Assembly: GCA_040002435.1 (NCBI GenBank)
Contig: JBDUEM010000336.1
Location: 1-7,398, forward strand
Direction of reading: 5' to 3'
Source of the DNA: JANXXV01 sp040002435
GTDB lineage: Bacteria; Acidobacteriota; Terriglobia; Bryobacterales; Bryobacteraceae
DNA length: 7,398 bases
Below, one piece after another: positions 1-6,667 of the stretch (within the stretch, counting starts at the first letter, position 1; each line of letters starts with the position of its first letter). Position numbers and translations under genes: made by a program. The notes under the pieces were generated by a model. That model was not told where the DNA came from and did not search any database. It saw only the letters and a list, made by a program, of their open reading frames with translations.

Positions 1-1250
1 AGAAAATGCGTCTGGGGAAACGGCGACCCTGCTTTTACGCGTATTCCGAGGGTTGCCAGTGTTTCCCCGGCCGCGCTGGCCAAGGCTACATCGCCAATCC
101 GAAGCGCCTGTAGGTTCACGGCGACGGAGGTCTGTTTGACGCCGGCTTCCACTTGCCGCAATAAAAGATTCGACCAATCGCGGAATCGATAGTGAAAAAC
201 GAGCTGATTTTCCGGCAGCCCATTGCGCTTGGACTGCTCCAGGCGCTCCACGCAATGCGCTTGAATACCGCGCGCTACATCCAGCGAAGGCAGCGCCAGC
301 AGCGGCAATTGCGCCGCTTCGCCCGAAGCCGCCAGCAAGACCGGGCTGTCCGCCACGGGAACATACGGGTACAGGCTGTTCTTTGTCAACGAAGCAAAAA
401 TCATCCGCTCTCCGCGGACGCTATTCGTGCGGATTTCAGACAGGACTCTAACCACCTCGGCGCCAAGAGACTGTCCTAAACGCGTCATGTTCTCCGAGTC
501 ATCTTCTGTCGGGCCGATTCCGGTAACGGGATTAATGTCCCCGCCCGCCGCCTGCAAAAATACCGCGGTTGCTCCCGTTGCGGCTTCGATCAGATCCCTC
601 GCCGGGCCCGGGAAATCGGGCGACAGGCCCAGAAATTTCGGGCCCATGGTAACGGTGTGGCAGCCGTAACTGAAAAGGACGGCCACCGGCTTCCCACTCA
701 ACTCATCCACCCGAATGACGCCAACAGCCGGGTCCATCGGGCCGCTCGGGTTCTCTCCCAGGAAAATTTTCCCGCTCTCATCCAGCTCCCGTCGGTTGAC
801 GCCGATGTGAGATGAGCCCGTTCCAGTTCCAATACGTGCCGGCCGCATTTGCCGGTCCGCGGCTGCGGCGCAGCCAATCAACAGCCGCTTCAGGTTTTCC
901 AGATAAGATCTTTGTAAACGGTGCTGATCCTCGCTCTCCCACGAAAATTCCCAAGTGTTCGGTCCGCAGTGCGTATGGCTGCAATTAATAAGAACGCTCT
1001 CTACTGTAGTGCCCAACGCTGAGGCAATCTCGGTGCGAATCTCATCCACCGCGGGGTTCAGAATTGAGATCAGATCGCAGCCCAGAATCGCAATTTTCTT
1101 CCCTCCACTGGCCAGCACAACGGCGGTTGCCGTCAGCGGGCGCTCGATGCTATTCGCCACCCCGGCGCGCGCGAAATATCCGCACATGGTGATACCCAAA
1201 GGAGGCGTGATATCCACGCGATAGACACCGGCTTGTAAGGAGTTGCCCAT
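1..1250 (-). CDS. Neutral/alkaline ceramidase-like hydrolase, partial (C-terminus beyond left edge)
   Basis: An uninterrupted minus-strand frame of 416 codons runs from the ATG at 1250 off the left edge. The protein opens with AGVYRVDITPPLG, the usual first strand of the Ceramidase_alk N-terminal family (Zn-dependent amide hydrolases that cut N-acyl-sphingosine in the characterised members). Family landmarks occur in order: SHTHCGP (residues 91-97, zinc-binding HxH), GCHTVTMGP (196-204, second zinc histidine at 198), GGDINP (236-241) and AGETLATLG (394-402, E396 fits the zinc glutamate), then SPFPQTHF at the cut. The conserved tyrosine ligand lies outside the window. Two oddities: the position of the catalytic serine (GDxSP in human neutral ceramidase) is Asn240, and there is no signal peptide, whereas characterised ceramidases are exported. 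An in-frame TAA four codons upstream fixes the start as 1250 or later, and the family N-terminus supports 1250. No Shine-Dalgarno is visible. Family membership is firm; ceramidase activity is not established. Confidence 0.88.
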   Translation of the reverse strand, partial: MGNSLQAGVYRVDITPPLGITMCGYFARAGVANSIERPLTATAVVLASGGKKIAILGCDLISILNPAVDEIRTEIASALGTTVESVLINCSHTHCGPNTWEFSWESEDQHRLQRSYLENLKRLLIGCAAAADRQMRPARIGTGTGSSHIGVNRRELDESGKIFLGENPSGPMDPAVGVIRVDELSGKPVAVLFSYGCHTVTMGPKFLGLSPDFPGPARDLIEAATGATAVFLQAAGGDINPVTGIGPTEDDSENMTRLGQSLGAEVVRVLSEIRTNSVRGERMIFASLTKNSLYPYVPVADSPVLLAASGEAAQLPLLALPSLDVARGIQAHCVERLEQSKRNGLPENQLVFHYRFRDWSNLLLRQVEAGVKQTSVAVNLQALRIGDVALASAAGETLATLGIRVKAGSPFPQTHF

Positions 1251-1258
1251 AGGATTTG

Positions 1259-1288
1259 ATTATGTCGCGAGGCTGGTACTTCTGAAAA
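1259..1288 (-). promoter_or_regulatory. Candidate sigma-70-type promoter for the ceramidase-like gene, probably leaderless
   Basis: Read on the minus strand, TTTTCA (1288-1283; 4 of 6 matches to TTGACA) is followed after 18 bp by CATAAT (1264-1259; 5 of 6 matches to TATAAT). Only 8 nt separate CATAAT from the ATG at 1250, so transcription would begin at or just before the start codon. That fits the absence of a Shine-Dalgarno sequence. The call rests on consensus matching only. Confidence 0.4.
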
Positions 1289-1314
1289 ACGCCCCTCCGA
1301 GAAGATTCCCGCTA

Positions 1315-1332
1315 TGTTCACTGGGGTGAACA
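1315..1332. promoter_or_regulatory. Hyphenated palindrome in the divergent intergenic region, candidate operator
   Basis: TGTTCAC-TGGG-GTGAACA is a perfect inverted repeat with 7-bp arms and a 4-bp centre. It lies 64 bp upstream of the minus-strand start and 71 bp upstream of the plus-strand start, and about 26 bp upstream of the proposed minus-strand -35 box. The size, symmetry and location fit a dimeric repressor or activator site serving both genes. No regulator gene is present in the window, so the binding protein is unknown. A second, weaker inverted repeat, GGCGC-6-GCGCC, lies at 1354-1369. Confidence 0.45.
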
Positions 1333-1359
1333 GAAAGTTCCGCAACGCCCGGCGGCGCG

Positions 1360-1388
1360 TTGTAGCGCCATCCTCCTTTCCATACACT
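1360..1388 (+). promoter_or_regulatory. Weak candidate promoter for the aminotransferase-led operon
   Basis: TTGTAG (1360-1365) and TACACT (1383-1388) are separated by 17 bp, matching 3 and 4 of 6 consensus positions. The implied transcription start near 1395 would leave a leader of only about 9 nt and place the start inside the ribosome binding site, which counts against it. It is listed because it is the best-spaced plus-strand candidate noticed in the 153-bp gap that must drive the operon. Confidence 0.18.
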
Positions 1389-1389
1389 T

Positions 1390-1395
1390 AGGAAA
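1390..1395 (+). promoter_or_regulatory. Ribosome binding site of the aminotransferase gene
   Basis: AGGAAA lies 8 nt before the ATG at 1404 and supports that start. The downstream PGGVNSSTR motif at residues 22-30 also sits at the usual distance from the N-terminus for this family. Confidence 0.6.
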
Positions 1396-1403
1396 TTACG
1401 ATA

Positions 1404-2708
1404 ATGAGCGTACAAACAGAGACAACGGAAACGCAAAGGATTTTCGACCAGGCGTTGGAAGCTATCCCTGGTGGAGTCAACTCCTCCACGCGGGCGCTCA
1501 ATCCCGCCCTTATCTGGCGCAGCGCGCTTGGTTCCAAACTGGAAGACCTGGAAGGCCGGCGGTACATCGATTACCATGCGGCGTTTGGTCCCATCATCCT
1601 GGGGCACAATGATCCGGACGTCAACCGCGCCGTCGTCGAGGCGCTGCAAGGACCCGACCTGATCGGCGTCGGCACCACGGAACTGGAAGTGCACCTCGCT
1701 GCCAAGCTGAAACAGCATATCCCTTCCGCGGAAAAAGTTCTTCTTTGTAACAGTGGCTCCGAAGCCACTTTCAACGCGGTCCGCCTGGCGCGGGCAGTCA
1801 CCCGGCGCAAGAAACTTATCAAGTTTCAGGGCTGCTATCACGGCTGGCACGACTATCTCTGCATGAACGTAATCAGCCCCACTGAAAAGATTGGACACTA
1901 TGATTTCCATTCCGCTGGAATGTTGGAAGAAGCGGCGATGCAGACGCTGGTGTTGCCTTTCAATCGAATCGATGCAGTGGAGGACACCCTGCAGCAGTAT
2001 CGCGGCGAAATCGCGGCTATCATTCTGGAACCGATTCCTCACAACATTGGCTGCGTCACTCCGGTGCCGAACTTCCTGGAAGGCTTACGGGAGCTCACCA
2101 GGATTCACGGCACTGTTTTGATCTTCGACGAAGTGATCACGGGCTTCCGTCATGGTCTTGGCGGCTATCAGAAGTATGCCGGCGTTACCCCTGATCTCAC
2201 CACGGTGGCAAAGAGTATGGCCAACGGATATCCAGCCGCCGCGCTCTGTGGCCGTGCGGATTTGATGGATCGCTTCCAAACCAATCGTGGTGACGTCTTC
2301 TTCGCCGGAACCTATAACGGACACCCGGTCGGGGCCGCCGCCGCTCTCGCCACCATCCAAAAAATGGAGGACGGTCAGGTACACGAGCGCATTTTCCGCC
2401 TGGGAGGTTACTTCGCTCGTGAGTTGCAAGCCATTCTGGATCGCGCCGGTATTCTCGGACAGGTGGCACATTTTGGATCCGTGGTCGTGCCCTATTTCTT
2501 ACAAGGCGCCGTCGAGACCTACACGGACTTGCTCAACAATAACTCCGCAATGGACGTCAGGTTCCGCCGCGAAATGGTGGACCGCGGATTCTTCCTCCTG
2601 CCAATGGCTTTGAAGCGCAATCATATTTCGGCGTCTCATACGCAGGAAGACTTGGACCGTACGCTGGAAGCGGCTGAAATGGTCTTCAAAGCCATCGCGC
2701 GGGAGTAA
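1404..2708 (+). CDS. Class-III PLP aminotransferase, glutamate-1-semialdehyde aminomutase-like
   Basis: This 434-residue protein is a fold-type I PLP enzyme of aminotransferase class III, closest in motifs to the glutamate-1-semialdehyde 2,1-aminomutase group. PGGVNSSTR (residues 22-30) is the HemL-like N-terminal signature. NSGSEAT (116-122) binds the cofactor phosphate, YHGWHD follows in the ring-stacking region, LIFDEVITGFR (239-249) carries the pyridine-nitrogen aspartate D242, and VAKSMANGYP places the Schiff-base lysine at K270. FFAGTYNGHPVG and the C-terminal SASHTQEDLDRTLEAAE are also typical. The length is normal and there is no export signal, so the protein should be cytoplasmic. 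The lysine neighbourhood AKSMANGYPAAALCG differs from the GGGxPVGA pattern of housekeeping HemL. Together with the location beside exported proteins of unknown function, this suggests an amine or amino-aldehyde transaminase or aminomutase with another substrate. It is probably the first gene of a four-gene operon. Confidence 0.9.
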   Translation: MSVQTETTETQRIFDQALEAIPGGVNSSTRALNPALIWRSALGSKLEDLEGRRYIDYHAAFGPIILGHNDPDVNRAVVEALQGPDLIGVGTTELEVHLAAKLKQHIPSAEKVLLCNSGSEATFNAVRLARAVTRRKKLIKFQGCYHGWHDYLCMNVISPTEKIGHYDFHSAGMLEEAAMQTLVLPFNRIDAVEDTLQQYRGEIAAIILEPIPHNIGCVTPVPNFLEGLRELTRIHGTVLIFDEVITGFRHGLGGYQKYAGVTPDLTTVAKSMANGYPAAALCGRADLMDRFQTNRGDVFFAGTYNGHPVGAAAALATIQKMEDGQVHERIFRLGGYFARELQAILDRAGILGQVAHFGSVVVPYFLQGAVETYTDLLNNNSAMDVRFRREMVDRGFFLLPMALKRNHISASHTQEDLDRTLEAAEMVFKAIARE

Positions 2709-2719
2709 GATTTGGATAT

Positions 2720-2725
2720 GGAGGA
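2720..2725 (+). promoter_or_regulatory. Ribosome binding site deciding the start of the PSCyt1/DUF1549/DUF1553 gene
   Basis: GGAGGA lies 10 nt before the ATG at 2736. Starts further upstream in the same frame (TTG 2712, ATG 2718) would put eight or six mostly polar residues, several acidic, in front of an otherwise clean signal peptide, so 2736 is preferred. The spacing is slightly long. Confidence 0.45.
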
Positions 2726-2735
2726 CGCTTCTTTG

Positions 2736-5219
2736 ATGAGCAGGCTTCTATTCATCGTGTTCCTGCCGGCACTTACTTTGGCTGGCGCTACATTTGAAAA
2801 CGATGTTCAGCCTATCCTGCGCGCAAAATGCGCCGGCTGCCACGACGGCGCCACGCGGACCAGCGGCTTTTCCATCGCTTCACAAGACGCGGTCCTCGCG
2901 GGCGGAGCTCGACACGGAGCGGCAGTCATCGCGGGAAAACCCGCCGAGAGCGTCCTCATCCGAATCTTGCGGGGCGAAATCAAACCGCAGATGCCCCTCG
3001 GCAAGGCCTTGTCAGCGGCCGACATCGCGACGATCTCTTCGTGGATCCTCGAATTAAAGCCCGAATTGACCACGTCAAAGAATCGGCCTTACTGGGCCTT
3101 CGTAAAACCGGTAAAACTTCCGGTGCCCACAGTGACCGGCGCGACACGCAACGAGATTGATTCGTTCGTCCTGAAGAAGCTCGCTGAGAAGGGACTCTCC
3201 ATGGCGCCCGAGGCGGACCGTCTCACGTTGGTGCGCCGCGTCTACTTCGATCTGATCGGACTCCCGCCGACACCCCGCGAGGCAAAGGCCTTCGTTGACG
3301 ATCCATCTCCCGCTGCTTACGAAGACTTGGTAGACCGTTTGCTGAAAGACTCGCGGTATGGCGAGCGTTGGGGGCGTCACTGGCTGGACCTTGCGCGATA
3401 TGCCGACACCAATGGCTATGAAGGCGACCCCGAATGGCCCCACGCATGGAGATACCGGAACTACGTAATTGACGCCTTCAATAACGACAAGCCCTATGAC
3501 CAATTCATCAAGGAGCAGATTGCCGGCGACGAGTTCTTCCAGATTGTGTCCGCCGTCCCTGCCCCGCCGCCCGAACCCGAGCAAGCCGTCGCCCTCAGCT
3601 TTCTGCGGCTCGCCCCGTTTAACCGGACGCCGGTGAGTGAAGAGAATCGGGATTCCTGGTTAAGCGAAATGACGTCAACCGTCGGGTCCGTATTTCTGGG
3701 CATGACCATCGGGTGCGCCAAGTGTCATGACCACAAATACGATTCAGTGCCGCAGCGCGATTTCTATCGGATGAAAGCTTTCTTCTCCACGGTCACTGTC
3801 CCCAGCACCGGCCGTGCGGGTGGAGCGGAACCAGCTGAATTCTACCGTCCCGGGGAGAAGGAGTGGGCGGATAAGCAACGCGAAAAGGAAAAGCAGGAGC
3901 TGACATCCACGCAGGCTGATTTTGACAAGTTCCTGGAGCCCTTGATCGCCAAGCTGACCGAAGCCAAGAAGCGGGAAGACGCGAAATTCGAAGGGAAGCT
4001 CGCCGCCAAAGACGTCGAGAAGGAAGTGAATGCCGACAATAATAACGCCGCTGGGTTCGACAAAAAGCCTGAGATTCTGACCACGGCGGACAGAGCGGAA
4101 TGGCGAACGTATAACGAGAAAATCACGCGGCTGAAGAAAGCGATCGAACGTTTGGAGCCAATGTGCATGGGCTTGCGCAACTCGGACGGTCCCCCGTTCG
4201 CGCCGAGCCCGCCCGCCACGCACATCCTGATACGGGGCGACTACGATCATCCTGGGGAAGTAGTGGAGCCTGGGTTCCTCAGCGCCATCGAAGGAAACTC
4301 CAATCCCGCTGTCTTGAAACTCGACCGTTACAAAATGTTCCCTACACGCGGCCGCCGTATGACGCTTGCCGAATGGATCGCCAATCCCGATAATCCCCTC
4401 ACTGCGCGCGTGATGGTGAACCGCATCTGGCAGTTCCACTTCGGCCGCGGCATCGTTGAAACGTCCAGCGATTTCGGACGCAACGGCTCCCCGCCGACAA
4501 ATCTGGAACTGCTCGATTGGTTAGCGGTCAAATTCACAGAAGAGAAGTGGAGCGTCAAGAAGATGCACCGCCTGATTCTTACGTCCGCCACGTACCGTCA
4601 GGCGTCGCTGTATGACGATTCCAAAGGCCTCCAGGTGGACCCAGAGAACAAACTGCTGTGGAGGTTTCCTCGCCAGCGTCTCAGTGGCGAAGCCATTCGC
4701 GACGCGGTGCTCGCGGTAAGCGGCCGGTTGAATCTTGAGTCCGGCCGACTGCCTGTATACCCGCCATTGCCCGAAGGCTTGGATGAGGGCCAGAAGGTCC
4801 AGGGCGTGAATACGTGGGAAACCTCCGATGGTCCGGACGGGAGGCGGCGCAGCATCTACGTGTTCCAACGCCGCGCATTGCAGTTGCCTTTCCTGGAGAC
4901 GTTTGACGCACCTGTGCTGAACACGTCTTGTGACCGCCGCAGACAATCCATCACCGCGTTACAGGCGTTGACCATGTATGACAACGATTTCGTGAATGGA
5001 GAAGTAGGCTACATGGCGGAACGTATCCGCAAGGAAATTGGCCCCGATGTCCGCGAGCAGGCGCGATATGCATTTGAACTGGCATTCAACCGAACTCCCA
5101 AGCCCAAGGAATTGGAGGGCGCGCTGAAGCTGGTGGCCGAGACCCGGCCCGCCGCGAGCGGCCTCATCGCGCTATGCCGGACTCTCTTGAATGCCAGTGA
5201 GTTTATCTATATCGATTAA
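2736..5219 (+). CDS. Exported PSCyt1-DUF1549-DUF1553 cytochrome-type protein
   Basis: The 827-residue protein begins with a signal peptide (MSRLLFIVFLPALTLAGA) and then a planctomycete-type cytochrome c domain. CAGCH (residues 32-36) is a haem-attachment motif and M86 in QMPLG is a likely axial ligand. DUF1549 (PSCyt2) spans about 141-342, including RRVYFDLIGLPPTP, SRYGERWGRHWLDLARYADT and CAKCHDHKYD (327-336), a second CxxCH motif normal for the family. A lysine- and glutamate-rich, probably coiled-coil stretch follows (about 375-485). DUF1553 (PSD1) runs from about 494 to the end, with LAEWIANPDNPLTARVMVNR, TSATYRQAS and CDRRRQSITALQAL. The biochemical role of the DUF1549/DUF1553 pair is unknown; a periplasmic redox or hydrolytic function is only inference. 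The gene begins 27 bp after the aminotransferase and ends 10 bp before the DUF1501 gene, its habitual partner. Alternative starts are TTG 2712 (835 residues) and ATG 2718 (833 residues). Confidence 0.93.
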   Translation: MSRLLFIVFLPALTLAGATFENDVQPILRAKCAGCHDGATRTSGFSIASQDAVLAGGARHGAAVIAGKPAESVLIRILRGEIKPQMPLGKALSAADIATISSWILELKPELTTSKNRPYWAFVKPVKLPVPTVTGATRNEIDSFVLKKLAEKGLSMAPEADRLTLVRRVYFDLIGLPPTPREAKAFVDDPSPAAYEDLVDRLLKDSRYGERWGRHWLDLARYADTNGYEGDPEWPHAWRYRNYVIDAFNNDKPYDQFIKEQIAGDEFFQIVSAVPAPPPEPEQAVALSFLRLAPFNRTPVSEENRDSWLSEMTSTVGSVFLGMTIGCAKCHDHKYDSVPQRDFYRMKAFFSTVTVPSTGRAGGAEPAEFYRPGEKEWADKQREKEKQELTSTQADFDKFLEPLIAKLTEAKKREDAKFEGKLAAKDVEKEVNADNNNAAGFDKKPEILTTADRAEWRTYNEKITRLKKAIERLEPMCMGLRNSDGPPFAPSPPATHILIRGDYDHPGEVVEPGFLSAIEGNSNPAVLKLDRYKMFPTRGRRMTLAEWIANPDNPLTARVMVNRIWQFHFGRGIVETSSDFGRNGSPPTNLELLDWLAVKFTEEKWSVKKMHRLILTSATYRQASLYDDSKGLQVDPENKLLWRFPRQRLSGEAIRDAVLAVSGRLNLESGRLPVYPPLPEGLDEGQKVQGVNTWETSDGPDGRRRSIYVFQRRALQLPFLETFDAPVLNTSCDRRRQSITALQALTMYDNDFVNGEVGYMAERIRKEIGPDVREQARYAFELAFNRTPKPKELEGALKLVAETRPAASGLIALCRTLLNASEFIYID

Positions 5220-5224
5220 AGGAG
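5218..5224 (+). promoter_or_regulatory. Ribosome binding site of the DUF1501 gene, overlapping the preceding stop codon
   Basis: AAAGGAG starts inside the TAA stop codon of the preceding gene (5217-5219) and lies 5 nt before the ATG at 5230. This strongly favours 5230 over the in-frame ATG at 5191, which lies inside the preceding gene and would bury the Tat motif behind 13 extra residues. The arrangement fits translational coupling. Confidence 0.75.
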
Positions 5225-5229
5225 AGCCA

Positions 5230-6657
5230 ATGTCCGCATCACGACGCGATTTTCTGTGGCGATCTTGGAATGGAATCGGAGGGCTTGCCCTATCGCAACT
5301 GCTGAAGGAAGATCTTTCCGCGGCAACTTTGATCGATCCCATGGCGGTGAAACCTCAACATCTTCCTCGTAAGGCGAAACGTTGCATCTTCCTGTTCATG
5401 GCTGGGGGCGCCAGCCAGATGGATACGTTCGACTACAAACCGAAATTAAAAGAGTTCGCCGGAAAGCGCCTGCCGAAGCTGCCGGGCCTTTCGGGAGAAA
5501 TCGAGGGCTTTCTGAATGCGCCGCACCGTGTGATCCCAAGTCCATTCGAATTCAAACAATATGGCCAGTCCGGCAAGTATATCTCCACGCTGTTTCCGGA
5601 GATCGGGCAGATGGCGGACCAACTGGCATTTGTTCATGGCATCAAAGTGGACAACAACAATCATGGACCCGCTACCATGCACGTAAACACTGGCTCCCAG
5701 TTGCAGGGCGGAGCGTCAGTGGGTTCGTGGATCAGCTATGGATTGGGAAGTGAGAATCGAAATTTGCCGGGTTACGTCGTCATCCAGGATCCCCGCGGCT
5801 CGCCGGTGAACGGCTCGGCTGTCTGGAGCAACGGTTACCTGCCCGCCTCCTACCAGGGCACGTTGTTTCGCTCCACCGGGTCTCCCATCCTCGATCTCGC
5901 CTTGCCCAAAGATGTCACGCGGGATCAGCAGCGGCGCGAATTCGATTACCTGGCGCAATTGAACCATCAGCACTCCGCCGAGCGGGGCGGCTCCGCGGAA
6001 CTGGATGCAAGAATCAACGCATACGAGCTCGCCTTCCGGATGCAGATGGAAGCTCCTAAGCTGGTTGATCTGGGAAGTGAACCGGAGACCGTACGGAAAT
6101 TATACGGCCTCGACAACCCGGTTACGGAAGGGTTCGGACGCCAGTGTCTGCTGGCACGCCGTCTGGTGGAAGGGGGTGTTCGTCACGTTCTTCTGATCCA
6201 CGGAGTGGAGATCGGGAAATTCAGTTGGGATGACCATGGCAACGTCAAGGAGAGGGTGCCGCAGCATGCGGCGGAAGTCGACCGGCCCGTGGCCGCCCTG
6301 CTGAAGGATCTGAAAGGAAGGGGCCTGCTGGAAGAAACACTCGTTGTCTGGACTTCTGAGATGGGCCGGACTCCTTTCATCAACGATCTTACGGGCGAGA
6401 AGCCCGGCCGCGATCACAATCAATATGGCCTGACCGTGTGGATGGCGGGCGGAGACGTGAAAGCCGGGACGACCGCCGGTGCGACAGACGAATTTGGACT
6501 GCGCGCGCTGGAGCAGCCTATTCCCATGCGCGATGTACATGCAACGGTTCTAAACCTCATGGGGTTGCAGGATGACCGCTTGACTTATCTCCATGCAGGA
6601 CGTTACCGCCGCTTGACAGATATCGGCGGACAAGTCGTTAAAACCATCGTTTCATAA
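5230..6657 (+). CDS. Tat-exported DUF1501 protein (alkaline phosphatase/sulfatase-like fold)
   Basis: The 475-residue protein starts MSASRRDFLWRSWNGIGG, a twin-arginine export signal (R5, R6), so it is expected to fold, possibly with metal, before leaving the cytoplasm. DUF1501 belongs to the alkaline phosphatase/sulfatase-like superfamily. Matching motifs are MAGGASQMDTFDYKP (from residue 57, with D65 and D68), NNNHGPATMHVNTGS (H145), DDHGNVKERVPQHAAEVD, LVVWTSEMGRTPF (E377) and GRDHNQYG (393-400, D395 and H396 as likely metal ligands). The C-terminal HATVLNLMGL and LHAGRYRRLTD are typical of the family. The substrate is unknown; a phosphoesterase, sulfatase or related hydrolase is inferred from the fold only. 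The gene follows its usual DUF1549/DUF1553 partner after 10 bp and precedes an S9-like gene after 10 bp. The in-frame start at 5191 would overlap the upstream gene and has a weaker context. Confidence 0.93.
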   Translation: MSASRRDFLWRSWNGIGGLALSQLLKEDLSAATLIDPMAVKPQHLPRKAKRCIFLFMAGGASQMDTFDYKPKLKEFAGKRLPKLPGLSGEIEGFLNAPHRVIPSPFEFKQYGQSGKYISTLFPEIGQMADQLAFVHGIKVDNNNHGPATMHVNTGSQLQGGASVGSWISYGLGSENRNLPGYVVIQDPRGSPVNGSAVWSNGYLPASYQGTLFRSTGSPILDLALPKDVTRDQQRREFDYLAQLNHQHSAERGGSAELDARINAYELAFRMQMEAPKLVDLGSEPETVRKLYGLDNPVTEGFGRQCLLARRLVEGGVRHVLLIHGVEIGKFSWDDHGNVKERVPQHAAEVDRPVAALLKDLKGRGLLEETLVVWTSEMGRTPFINDLTGEKPGRDHNQYGLTVWMAGGDVKAGTTAGATDEFGLRALEQPIPMRDVHATVLNLMGLQDDRLTYLHAGRYRRLTDIGGQVVKTIVS

Positions 6658-6661
6658 AGGA
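6656..6661 (+). promoter_or_regulatory. Ribosome binding site for the GTG start of the S9-like gene, overlapping the preceding stop codon
   Basis: AAAGGA begins within the TAA stop codon of the DUF1501 gene (6655-6657) and lies 6 nt before a GTG at 6668. The spacing supports GTG as the real start, with the signal peptide beginning immediately after it. Confidence 0.7.
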
Positions 6662-6667
6662 CGGTTC

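Noticed and set aside
602..611. CCGGGCCCGG self-complementary stretch
   Set aside because: It is a short palindrome inside the ceramidase-like coding sequence, explained by GC-rich Pro/Gly codons, with no other sign of a site.
192..669. Plus-strand open frames near the left end
   Set aside because: They lie opposite the ceramidase-like gene, whose minus-strand frame is continuous and carries the conserved motifs. The plus-strand translations are low-complexity Arg/Gln-rich or unrecognisable.
1315..1332. Palindrome as a LexA (SOS) box
   Set aside because: The arms read GTTC...GAAC with the wrong orientation and spacing for the GAAC-N4-GTTC (Gram-positive) or GTTC-N7-GTTC (alphaproteobacterial) boxes, and neither neighbour is a DNA-repair gene.
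1260..2042. 260-codon minus-strand open frame across the divergent gap and the aminotransferase
   Set aside because: It is antisense to a clearly conserved aminotransferase, and its translation is Arg/Phe/Asp-rich with no recognisable motif. It is a shadow of GC-rich coding sequence.
3744..4439. 231-codon minus-strand open frame inside the DUF1549/DUF1553 gene
   Set aside because: It is antisense to the linker and DUF1553 region, with no family features and no ribosome binding site noted. It is a shadow frame.
5191..5229. N-terminal extension of the DUF1501 protein from the ATG at 5191
   Set aside because: It would overlap the preceding gene by 29 bp and place 13 residues before the twin-arginine motif, whereas the ATG at 5230 has a well-placed AAAGGAG.
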